Source: Armatimonadota bacterium (GTDB lineage: Bacteria > Armatimonadota > Zipacnadia > Zipacnadales > UBA11051). Taken from it: DNA of 36,406 nt. The position numbers and the translations under genes are program-made. The notes under the pieces are model-generated. The model ran no database searches and had not been told where the DNA came from. It worked only from the letters and a program-made list of their open reading frames with translations. The stretch is from positions 1 to 36,406 of the forward strand of contig JABLXH010000047.1 of NCBI GenBank assembly GCA_013178155.1. The letters run 5' to 3'. Positions 18,584-25,399 of the stretch are shown here, piece by piece; within the stretch, counting starts at the first letter, position 1, and every line of letters begins with the position of its first letter.

Positions 18584-18646
18584 TCTGTGCACGGCACAGG
18601 GGTGTGGCCCAGGTGCCGTGTCATCCCATCTCTGGAGAGCCTGCCG

Positions 18647-19021
18647 ATGACCCTGGCTGAGGCGGCGGGGGTGCTCAAGGCTGAGAAACTCGTGGACGGC
18701 GCCGAGGATCAGGCGCAGCTTGAGGGCTGTTTTGCGGCTGACCTCATGAGCGACGTGCTCGCCTTCGCACGTCCGGGCTCCCTGCTGCTGACAGGCCTTA
18801 CCACCGACCAGACCATCCGCACCGCAGCCATCAAGCACCTCGCCGCGGTGGTGATCATCGAGGGGAAGGAAGCGGGGGCCGAGATGGTGGAGGCGGCTCG
18901 GGAACAGGGAGTGGCGGTCTACCGCACACCGCTGTCCAAGTACGAGGCCTGTGGTCTGCTGATGCAGGCCGGCCTGCGACCCTACCGCAAGTCGGCTCCC
19001 CAGGACTGGCAGACGAAGTGA
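18647..19021 (+). CDS. DRTGG-like small domain protein, first copy
   Basis: 124 residues from ATG 18647 (GGAGA ten bases upstream). It has an alpha/beta pattern: MTLAEAAGVLKAEKLVDGAE at the start, CFAADLMSDVLAFARPGSLL next, and then LTTDQTIRTAAIKHLAAVV. It ends TPLSKYEACGLLMQAGL. This is the small single-domain DRTGG protein encoded beside clostridial multisubunit [FeFe] hydrogenases, as I recall; the namesake D-R-T-G-G string is not preserved. The fold resembles regulatory domains found in phosphotransacetylase and HPrK N-termini, so ligand sensing is plausible. It opens a run of five closely spaced genes leading to the hydrogenase operon. Confidence 0.75.
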   Translation: MTLAEAAGVLKAEKLVDGAEDQAQLEGCFAADLMSDVLAFARPGSLLLTGLTTDQTIRTAAIKHLAAVVIIEGKEAGAEMVEAAREQGVAVYRTPLSKYEACGLLMQAGLRPYRKSAPQDWQTK

Positions 19022-19043
19022 CAGGCTCTGGCTGACCACCCTA

Positions 19044-19508
19044 GTGAAGGCGTACCCCGGCATGGGCGACGCACCCCTGGCGTATCACGAGTTCCCGATC
19101 CTGGGCCGGGCCTACTTCCTCGGCGGACGAGCCTCAACGTCTGTGAAGCGTGTGCTGGGCGAGGCCGGAGTGGATGAGGGCACCATCCAGCGGGTGGCTG
19201 TGGCGTGCTACGAGGCGGAGATGAACGTCGTCCTGCACGCCCGGTCCGGGTATGTGGCGGTGAGCGTATACGCTGACCGGGTGGAACTGGTGGTGCGTGA
19301 CCAGGGGCCCGGTATCGAAGACGTGGACCTGGCGATGACGCCGGGCTGGTCTTCGGCCTCCGAGGAAGCCCGGTCCCTGGGCTTTGGCGCAGGCATGGGC
19401 CTGCCCAACATCAAGCAACATTCCGACGCCATGCGGGTGGAGAGCACACCTGGCGCCGGAGTGTGCCTGCTGCTGACATTCCAGCGGGGAGGAACCGCCC
19501 ATGGCTGA
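19044..19508 (+). CDS. RsbW-like anti-sigma-factor-type ATPase / serine kinase
   Basis: 154 residues from GTG 19044; ATG 19062 is an alternative, and neither has a clear ribosome site. It is a stand-alone GHKL ATPase domain: N box EAEMNVVLHARSGYV, G1 box RDQGPGIEDVDL, and G2 box SLGFGAGMGLPNIKQHSDAM. It has no HisKA dimerisation domain, so it resembles anti-sigma serine kinases (RsbW/SpoIIAB/RsbT) more than histidine kinases. The gene end overlaps the next start. Linked DRTGG-like proteins could be its partners or substrates. No anti-anti-sigma STAS protein is present in the window. Confidence 0.85.
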   Translation: MKAYPGMGDAPLAYHEFPILGRAYFLGGRASTSVKRVLGEAGVDEGTIQRVAVACYEAEMNVVLHARSGYVAVSVYADRVELVVRDQGPGIEDVDLAMTPGWSSASEEARSLGFGAGMGLPNIKQHSDAMRVESTPGAGVCLLLTFQRGGTAHG

Positions 19509-19851
19509 ATCGGCACTGATCACGGTGGCCGATGTGGCCCGTGAGTTGGCGACGCAGGTCACCGGCGGTGAGGCCTTGCAGACCCCGGTGACGGGCGCAC
19601 AGGTCTGTGACCTGCTGAGCCATGTCATGGCGCGGGGACGGGAGGGTCAGGTGTGGATCACCATCCAGACCCATCCCAACATCGTGGCGGTGGCAGCGCT
19701 GGCGCGGCTCTCCGCCATCGTCCTGGCCCATGGCATGCAGCCCGAGGAAGAGACCGTGATGCGGGCGGAGGACGAAGGCATCCCGCTGCTGCTGTCGGAG
19801 GACTCGGCCTACACGCTCGCGGGCCGTCTCTATCTGCTGGGTGTCCGGTAG
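19501..19851 (+). CDS. DRTGG-like small domain protein, second copy
   Basis: 116 residues; its ATG lies inside the end of the RsbW-like gene, so the two are translationally coupled. The pattern is ALITVADVARELATQVTGGE, QVCDLLSHVMARGREGQVW and ITIQTHPNIVAVAALARLSA, ending IPLLLSEDSAYTLAGRLYLL. This parallels the first copy (LADLMSDVL-type helix, central beta-alpha unit, Ser/Tyr-containing end), so the two are paralogues despite low identity. Two diverged single-domain copies flanking one ATPase suggest a heteromeric complex or sensing of two signals; this is inference. The product has no membrane segment or metal motif. Confidence 0.72.
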   Translation: MAESALITVADVARELATQVTGGEALQTPVTGAQVCDLLSHVMARGREGQVWITIQTHPNIVAVAALARLSAIVLAHGMQPEEETVMRAEDEGIPLLLSEDSAYTLAGRLYLLGVR

Positions 19852-19857
19852 CGGGCG

Positions 19858-20622
19858 GTGCGATCAGGCTCCCTGGTGGCCATGGACCTGCACGTGCACA
19901 CGGCGCTATCCCCTTGCGCCGCGGCCGAGATGGTGCCCCCTGCGATGCTGCTGGCCGCCGAGCGGGGCGGCGTGGCGGTCCTGGGGGTCGTGGACCACTC
20001 GTCGGCCGGCAACGCGGCGGCAGTGCTGGAGGCCGCACCGGCCTTTGACGTGGCGGTGCTGGTGGGTCTGGAGGTGGAGAGCGTCGAGGGCGTGCACCTG
20101 CTGGCCTTGTTTGCCACGGCTGCGGCGGCGACAGCGTTTGGGGCGCTGGTCGCCACTCACCTCCCGCCGCTGCGCAATCGCCCGGACCTGTTCGGGGAGC
20201 AGATGCTGGTCAACGAGTGGGGTGAGGTCGTGGCCGAGGAGTCGCGGCTGCTGGCCGTGGCTACCGACCTGGGCGTCGAGGAGGTTGCCGACCTCATCCT
20301 GGCCCACGAAGGACTGTGTGTTGCCGCCCACGTAGACCGGACGGCCAACGGTCTGCTGCCAACCCTGGGCTTCGTGCCGCCCAGACTGCACCTGGATGGC
20401 CTGGAGCTATCGCGCTTCACGTCACCGGCGGCGGCACTCGCACGCTGGCCAGAGTTGCGCAGGCAGCCACTTCTGCAGAGCTCCGACGCCCACTGCCTGG
20501 CCGAGATCGGGTGTGTTCGGACGCTGGTGCCGGCCGAGCTCGGCAGTCCGGGCAATGCCTTGCAGGACTGGGGGCGAGCGCTGGCGGAGTTCCTCAAGGA
20601 AGTGACGAGCCGGCATGCGTGA
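19858..20622 (+). CDS. PHP-domain metal-dependent phosphoesterase (TrpH-like)
   Basis: 254 residues from GTG 19858; ATG 19882 (MDLHVHTALSPC) is an alternative. The PHP metal ligands are visible in order: H-V-H in DLHVHTALSPC, Asp-His in GVVDHSSAG, Glu in VGLEVESVEGVHLLALF, His in VAAHVDRTANG, and D-A-H in SSDAHCLAEIG. A trinuclear metal phosphoesterase site is therefore likely complete. Homologous PHP proteins sit in the same position next to clostridial hydrogenase genes, to my recollection. It could hydrolyse a phosphoprotein or nucleotide signal made by the neighbouring kinases; that role is inferred. It ends overlapping the next gene. Confidence 0.85.
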   Translation: MRSGSLVAMDLHVHTALSPCAAAEMVPPAMLLAAERGGVAVLGVVDHSSAGNAAAVLEAAPAFDVAVLVGLEVESVEGVHLLALFATAAAATAFGALVATHLPPLRNRPDLFGEQMLVNEWGEVVAEESRLLAVATDLGVEEVADLILAHEGLCVAAHVDRTANGLLPTLGFVPPRLHLDGLELSRFTSPAAALARWPELRRQPLLQSSDAHCLAEIGCVRTLVPAELGSPGNALQDWGRALAEFLKEVTSRHA

Positions 20623-21181
20623 ACTGGCCCTGCACTTCCTGGACCTCCTGCGCAATTCCGTGGAAGCGGGAGCCCGCATCGTGGAACTGGACGTCGCCGA
20701 GGAGACCGCCAGCGGGCTGCTTCGTTTCGAGCTGCGGGATGATGGCCGCGGCATGGACGAGACAACCCTGGCCCGGGCCACTGACCCTTTCTTCACATCA
20801 CGCACTACCCGACGGGTGGGCATGGGTCTGGCACTGATGCGGGCCTGCTGTGAGCGGTGCGGGGGCGAGCTGAGCGTCGCGTCGCAGCCGGGTCAGGGGA
20901 CAGTGGTCACGGGGCATCTGCTGGTCTCCCACCTCGACTGCCCGCCGCTGGGGGACATGGGAGCCGTCGCTCAGTCCATGGCCTGCGAAGCCGACGCAGT
21001 GGAGTTTGTGTACCGCCATCGGGTGGACAGGAAGGTATTTTCGCTGGACACACGAAGAATAAAGGCTAAACTGGGCATGCATACCCTCGGCGCTGCCGAG
21101 GTATTGTCCTGGATTAGAGAGCACGTCAACGAGGAGTTGAGGCGACTGCACCGGGGGCGGCGAACCGCTTCCGGGGGTTAG
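20615..21181 (+). CDS. Histidine-kinase-type GHKL ATPase lacking a HisKA domain
   Basis: 188 residues; the ATG lies eight bases inside the end of the PHP gene. The GHKL boxes are N box LALHFLDLLRNSVEAGA, G1 box RDDGRGMDETTLARATDPFF (which includes the F box), then TSRTTRRVGMGLALMRACCE as G2. The ATPase domain fills residues 1-110. The remaining about 75 residues form an unassigned alpha/beta tail (AVEFVYRHRVDRKVFSLDTR, then ending AEVLSWIREHVNEELRRL). There is no phospho-acceptor His domain, sensor or membrane segment, so it is a partial kinase or a protein-controlled ATPase. It closes the signalling block, 208 bases before the hydrogenase genes. Confidence 0.82.
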   Translation: MRELALHFLDLLRNSVEAGARIVELDVAEETASGLLRFELRDDGRGMDETTLARATDPFFTSRTTRRVGMGLALMRACCERCGGELSVASQPGQGTVVTGHLLVSHLDCPPLGDMGAVAQSMACEADAVEFVYRHRVDRKVFSLDTRRIKAKLGMHTLGAAEVLSWIREHVNEELRRLHRGRRTASGG

Positions 21182-21286
21182 CAATGGCGACGGCCGCGTC
21201 GCGACAACCGTAGCCACAGCCACGGCGCGGGAGTGCGTTGTGGAGATGGGCTGGAGAGCCTGGTCCCTGTGTCTTGAGCACCAGGG

Positions 21287-21303
21287 CGTCCGCAGGGCGG
21301 ACG
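21287..21303 (+). terminator. Hairpin after the signalling block
   Basis: CGTCCGC-AGG-GCGGACG is a perfect 7-bp stem with a 3-base loop, followed by TCTTTGCTGTGTTT. This is a reasonable intrinsic terminator for the signalling genes, or an attenuator ahead of the hydrogenase genes. A second, looser stem (CCTGGT at 21259 with ACCAGG at 21280) lies just before it. Confidence 0.5.
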
Positions 21304-21335
21304 TCTTTGCTGTGTTTCAGAGCCCGGCATAAATG

Positions 21336-21360
21336 CCTCCCATCCGACCGAGATGGGGGG
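21336..21360 (+). other. Leader hairpin upstream of the hydrogenase operon
   Basis: CCTCCCATC pairs with GATGGGGGG (9 bp, one G-T wobble) around the 7-base loop CGACCGA. It ends 29 bases before the GTG of the [2Fe-2S] protein gene, upstream of the AAGGGAG ribosome site. An overlapping inverted repeat, GGCAT-AA-ATGCC at 21326-21337, shares bases with its left arm, so the two structures exclude each other. A regulatory role is inference. Confidence 0.4.
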
Positions 21361-21389
21361 GATTCCATACCGAGAAGGGAGTAGCACGC

Positions 21390-21764
21390 GTGAAGACCAG
21401 AGAGGAGCTGCAAGCCCTGCGCGAGCGGGCGAGGGCGGCGCTGGCCGTGCGCGACCAGGAGGGGGGAGCACGCGTGGTCATCGCCATGGGCACCTGTGGC
21501 ATCGGCGCCGGAGCCCGCGAGGCTATGACCGCGCTCCTGGATGAGCTGGCCCAGCGTGGCCTGTCGCACGTTACCGTGGCCCAGACCGGCTGCAAGGGCC
21601 TTTGCGACCAGGAGCCGGTTGTCGAAGTCTGCACCCCAGGCGCTCCGGCCGTCACCTACGGCCACGTCACCCCACACGTCATGCGTCGCATCGTCGCCGA
21701 ACATATTGTCAACGGCCAAGTGGTGTCGGAGTACGCCATCGGGACCGCATCGGAGGCGAACTAG
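21390..21764 (+). CDS. Thioredoxin-fold [2Fe-2S] ferredoxin protein
   Basis: 124 residues from GTG 21390, with an AAGGGAG ribosome site. The sequence KTREELQALRERARAALAVR is followed by VVIAMGTCGIGAGAREAM, then VAQTGCKGLCDQEPVVEVC. Cysteines 36, 68, 72 and 81 are positioned to bind a [2Fe-2S] cluster in the NuoE/thioredoxin-like fold. Single-domain proteins of this kind are encoded next to HydC/HydB of multisubunit hydrogenases, where they could pass electrons or mimic the N-terminal domain of HydB. It is three bases upstream of hydC and starts the four-gene hydrogenase operon. Confidence 0.87.
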   Translation: MKTREELQALRERARAALAVRDQEGGARVVIAMGTCGIGAGAREAMTALLDELAQRGLSHVTVAQTGCKGLCDQEPVVEVCTPGAPAVTYGHVTPHVMRRIVAEHIVNGQVVSEYAIGTASEAN

Positions 21765-21767
21765 CGC

Positions 21768-22244
21768 ATGGCAACCGTGGCCCTTCCCGAGGATGTCTAC
21801 ACCCGCATTGACCGAGTCATCGCTGCCAAGGGCAGTGATCGTGACTCCCTGATCGAGGTCCTCCACGGCGTCCAGGAGGAGATCGGCTACCTGCCGCAGC
21901 CGGTGCAGGAGTATGTGGCCGACCGCCTCGGCCTGCCGGTTGGCACGGTTGAGGGGGTCGTGACCTTCTACAGCTTCTTTACCACCGTCCCGCGCGGCCG
22001 TCATCTCATCAAGGTCTGCCAGGGCACGGCCTGCTATGTGCGCGGGGGCAAGCGCGTCCTGGAGGCCGTCAGCAAGGCGGCTGGGTGTGGTGTGGGCGAA
22101 ACCAGCCCGGACATGCGCTTCTCCCTGGACGTTGTGCGCTGCGTGGGCGCATGCGGCCTCTCCCCCGTCATGACGGTCAACGAGGACATCTATGAGCGCG
22201 TCAAGCCCACCAAAGTCGCCGAAATCCTGGACCGGTACCAGTAG
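21768..22244 (+). CDS. hydC: HydC, NuoE-like [2Fe-2S] subunit of the NAD-linked hydrogenase
   Basis: 158 residues. The NuoE pattern is [39 protein letters not shown] and then the cluster ligands: C84-Q-G-T-A-C89 and C125-V-G-A-C129. The helical N-terminal domain and thioredoxin-like C-terminal domain have the usual length (about 155-165). In electron-bifurcating HydABC complexes this subunit passes electrons near the HydB flavin. It sits between the [2Fe-2S] protein and hydB with short spacing, so it is co-transcribed with both. Confidence 0.94.
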   Translation: MATVALPEDVYTRIDRVIAAKGSDRDSLIEVLHGVQEEIGYLPQPVQEYVADRLGLPVGTVEGVVTFYSFFTTVPRGRHLIKVCQGTACYVRGGKRVLEAVSKAAGCGVGETSPDMRFSLDVVRCVGACGLSPVMTVNEDIYERVKPTKVAEILDRYQ

Positions 22245-22285
22245 CCCGGCGCCCTGACACTACCAGAAAGGAAGGACATCGCTTC

Positions 22286-25200
22286 ATGCCTACGTTTCGT
22301 TCCCATGTTCTGGTCTGCGCCGGGGCCAGTTGCGTCTCCTCCGGCTGCCAGGCCGTGGCCGAGGCCCTCGAGCAGACCATCAAGGAAGTGGGTCTCGGCG
22401 ACGAGGTGAAGGTTGTCCGCACCGGGTGCATGGGGTCCTGTGACCTCGGTCCGGTAGCGGTCGTATACCCTGAAGGGGTCTTCTATAAGAAGCTTACCCC
22501 GGAGGGCGCTGTCCTCATCGCCAAGGAGCATCTGCTGAAGGGACGTCCGGTTGATGAGCTCATGTACCGGCCCTCGGAAGAGGAAGCGCCGGCGCTGAGC
22601 ATGGACCAGATTCCCTTCTTTGCTCTGCAGCAGAAGATCGTCCTGCGCAATTGCGGTGAGATTGACCCCGAGCAGATTGACGAGTACATCGCCCGCGATG
22701 GCTACGAGGCCCTCGCCAAGGTGCTCACTGAGATGACACCGGAGGAGGTCATCGCCACCGTCAAAGCCTCGGGGCTGCGCGGCCGTGGTGGCGGCGGCTT
22801 CCCCACCGGCGTCAAATGGGAGCTTACGGCCAAGGCGCAGGACGACGTGAAGTATGTGGTCTGCAACGCCGATGAGGGGGATCCCGGCGCCTTCATGGAT
22901 CGCAGCGTACTGGAGGGCGACCCCCACAGCGTGCTGGAGGCCATGGCCATCGCCGGATATGCGATTGGCGCGCACAAGGGCTACATCTACGTACGCGCCG
23001 AGTACCCCCTGGCCATCGCCCGCCTTTCCATCGCTCTGGCGCAGGCTCGGGAGTATGGTCTGCTGGGCAACGACATCTTCAGCAGCGGCTTTGACTTTGA
23101 CATTGAGCTGCGCATGGGCGCCGGAGCTTTCGTCTGTGGCGAAGAGACCGCGCTTATGGCCTCAATCGAGGGGAAGCGTGGCGAGCCGCGACCGCGTCCG
23201 CCGTTCCCGGCCCAGAAGGGGCTTTTTGGTAAGCCGACGTTGCTCAACAACGTCGAGACCTTTGCCAACATTCCGCCGATCATCCTCAATGGGGCCGAGT
23301 GGTTTGCTTCGTTTGGCACCGAGACCAGTAAGGGCACCAAGGTTTTCGCCCTGGCGGGGCATGTCAACAACACGGGTCTGGTGGAAGTGCCCATGGGCAC
23401 GCCACTGGGCACGATCATCTACGAGATCGGCGGCGGCATCCGCAACAACCGCAAGTTCAAGGCGGCCCAGAGCGGGGGCCCTTCCGGGGGCTGCATCCCC
23501 AGGGAGTTCCTCAACACGCCGGTAGACTATGAGAGCCTCAAGGAACTGGGCTCGATCATGGGGTCCGGCGGCCTCATCGTCATGGATGAAAGCACCTGCA
23601 TGGTGGACCTGGCACGCTTCTTCATCGAGTTCGTCCAGGACGAGTCCTGCGGCAAGTGCCCGCCGTGTCGGATCGGTACCAAGCGGATGCTGGAGATCCT
23701 CGAGCGTATCTGCGCCGGCGAGGGCCGGGAGGGCGACGTGGAGCTGCTCCTGGACCTGGGCGAGCAGATCAAGCTAACGTCGCTGTGCGGACTAGGGCAG
23801 ACAGCCCCCAACCCGGTTCTCAGCACGATCCGTTACTTCCGCGAGGAGTACGACGAGCACATCCGCAAGAAGCACTGCCGGGCCGGCGTCTGCAGTGAGA
23901 TGATGAAGGCCCCGTGCGAGCACGCCTGTCCGGCGGGGGTAGACGTGCCGGCCTACGTCAGCCTGATTGCCGAAGGTCGTCTGGACGACGCCTACGATGT
24001 GGTGCGCGAGGCCAACCCCTTCCCCTCGGTCTGTGGACGGGTCTGCACGGCGTACTGCGAGTTGCAGTGTCGTCGCTCGCAACTGGACGGTCCAGTCTCC
24101 ATCCGGTTGCTCAAACGGGCGGCGGCCGATCACCGGAGCCGCGCCTGGCAGCCCCAACTGGCGCCGCGCAACCACCACAAGGTGGCCGTCATCGGCAGCG
24201 GCCCGGCGGGTCTGACCTGTGCCTACGACCTGCTCAAGCACGGCTATGACGTGACCGTGTTTGAGCGGGAGTCCGTGCCGGGCGGCATGATGGCCTTTGG
24301 CATTCCGGATTACCGCTTGCCCCAGGACGTTTTGCAGCGCGAGATCCAGGACCTGGTGGACCTGGGCATTGAACTGCGGACCGGGGTCGCGCTCGGCCGG
24401 GACTTCACTATCGAGAGCCTGGAAACAGAGGGCTACGAGGCGATCTTTGTCGCCGTTGGCTGCCAGGTGGGCCTGCCGCTGGAGTGCCCGGGAGCGGACG
24501 CCGAGGGCGTCGTGGACGCGGTATCCTTCCTGCGCCAGGTTAACATGCAGGCGGCGCCCAGCATCGGGCCGCGCGTGGCGGTCATTGGCGGCGGCGACAC
24601 GGCCATCGACTCGGCTCGCTCGGCACTGCGCCTGGGCGCCTCGGAGGTGCATCTGGTATACCGCCGCACGCGGGACGAGATGCCCGCGCATCCGGCCGAA
24701 ATTGACGAGGCCGAGGTGGAGGGCGTGCAGTTCCACTTCCTGGCCGCCCCCAAGGAGATCAAAGTCGTTGACGGCAAGGTCGCCGGAATTGTCTGCCAGC
24801 AGATGAAGCTGGGCGACTTTGACCGCAGCGGCCGCCGTCGCCCGGAGCCGGTGGAGGGTGCGGAGTTCACGCTGGATGTCGACACCGTGATCCCGGCCAT
24901 CGGGCAGACGATCGAGAGTGACTGCCTCTGTGTGGACACCCAGCGGGGCAAGATCTGCGTGGATGCCGAGACCTTCCGCACTTCGCGGGCGAACGTGTTC
25001 GCCGGTGGCGACGCCACGGAGGGCCCCATGACCGTCGTGGACGCGATCGCGGACGGGCACCGGGCCGCGGCGGCGATCCACAGCTTCATCTCCGGCGAGC
25101 CCATGCCGGCGCCGAAGCTGCGCCGCAAGACCCGGGTGACGCCCGAGATCATGGCTTCGCTGGAAGAGAACGCTGAGGAGGAAAGGCCGCCGGTTGACTC

Positions 25201-25333
25201 GCCGCGCATCCCGGACGCGTACCGCCGCACGGGGTTCTCGGAGGTCGAGTTGGGTTACTCGGTGCCAGTGGCCTGCCGCGAGGCGGCGCGGTGTCTGCAC
25301 TGCGACTACCTGCTGATCGAGGAGGAAGGGTAG
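22286..25333 (+). CDS. hydB: HydB (NuoF-like) fused to an NfnB/GltD-like FAD-NADPH domain
   Basis: 1015 residues (AAGGAAGG ribosome site), versus about 600 for ordinary HydB. Residues 1-110: thioredoxin-fold [2Fe-2S] domain ([21 protein letters not shown]). Residues about 150-420: NuoF core with FMN loop [24 protein letters not shown] and NADH-site [19 protein letters not shown]. About 450-520: [4Fe-4S] motif [16 protein letters not shown] and [14 protein letters not shown]. From about 540 the usual 2[4Fe-4S] HydB tail is replaced by a GltD/NfnB module: [30 protein letters not shown] loop [14 protein letters not shown] (about 633), NAD(P) loop [12 protein letters not shown] (about 764), [10 protein letters not shown], and [11 protein letters not shown]. 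All parts look intact. The fusion could link NADH and NADPH pools to ferredoxin and H2; that is inferred. Confidence 0.95.
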   Translation: MPTFRSHVLVCAGASCVSSGCQAVAEALEQTIKEVGLGDEVKVVRTGCMGSCDLGPVAVVYPEGVFYKKLTPEGAVLIAKEHLLKGRPVDELMYRPSEEEAPALSMDQIPFFALQQKIVLRNCGEIDPEQIDEYIARDGYEALAKVLTEMTPEEVIATVKASGLRGRGGGGFPTGVKWELTAKAQDDVKYVVCNADEGDPGAFMDRSVLEGDPHSVLEAMAIAGYAIGAHKGYIYVRAEYPLAIARLSIALAQAREYGLLGNDIFSSGFDFDIELRMGAGAFVCGEETALMASIEGKRGEPRPRPPFPAQKGLFGKPTLLNNVETFANIPPIILNGAEWFASFGTETSKGTKVFALAGHVNNTGLVEVPMGTPLGTIIYEIGGGIRNNRKFKAAQSGGPSGGCIPREFLNTPVDYESLKELGSIMGSGGLIVMDESTCMVDLARFFIEFVQDESCGKCPPCRIGTKRMLEILERICAGEGREGDVELLLDLGEQIKLTSLCGLGQTAPNPVLSTIRYFREEYDEHIRKKHCRAGVCSEMMKAPCEHACPAGVDVPAYVSLIAEGRLDDAYDVVREANPFPSVCGRVCTAYCELQCRRSQLDGPVSIRLLKRAAADHRSRAWQPQLAPRNHHKVAVIGSGPAGLTCAYDLLKHGYDVTVFERESVPGGMMAFGIPDYRLPQDVLQREIQDLVDLGIELRTGVALGRDFTIESLETEGYEAIFVAVGCQVGLPLECPGADAEGVVDAVSFLRQVNMQAAPSIGPRVAVIGGGDTAIDSARSALRLGASEVHLVYRRTRDEMPAHPAEIDEAEVEGVQFHFLAAPKEIKVVDGKVAGIVCQQMKLGDFDRSGRRRPEPVEGAEFTLDVDTVIPAIGQTIESDCLCVDTQRGKICVDAETFRTSRANVFAGGDATEGPMTVVDAIADGHRAAAAIHSFISGEPMPAPKLRRKTRVTPEIMASLEENAEEERPPVDSPRIPDAYRRTGFSEVELGYSVPVACREAARCLHCDYLLIEEEG

Positions 25334-25399
25334 GGGCGTACCTGCTTGCGCCCTGGGCGTGCTAACCCCGCGCCTCTACCATTCAGGAGGACAGCCAAG

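Noticed and set aside
23792-25300. Minus-strand open frame of 502 codons opposite hydB
   Set aside because: It mirrors a highly conserved coding sequence and is rich in His, Arg and Gly as expected for a shadow; no domain is visible.
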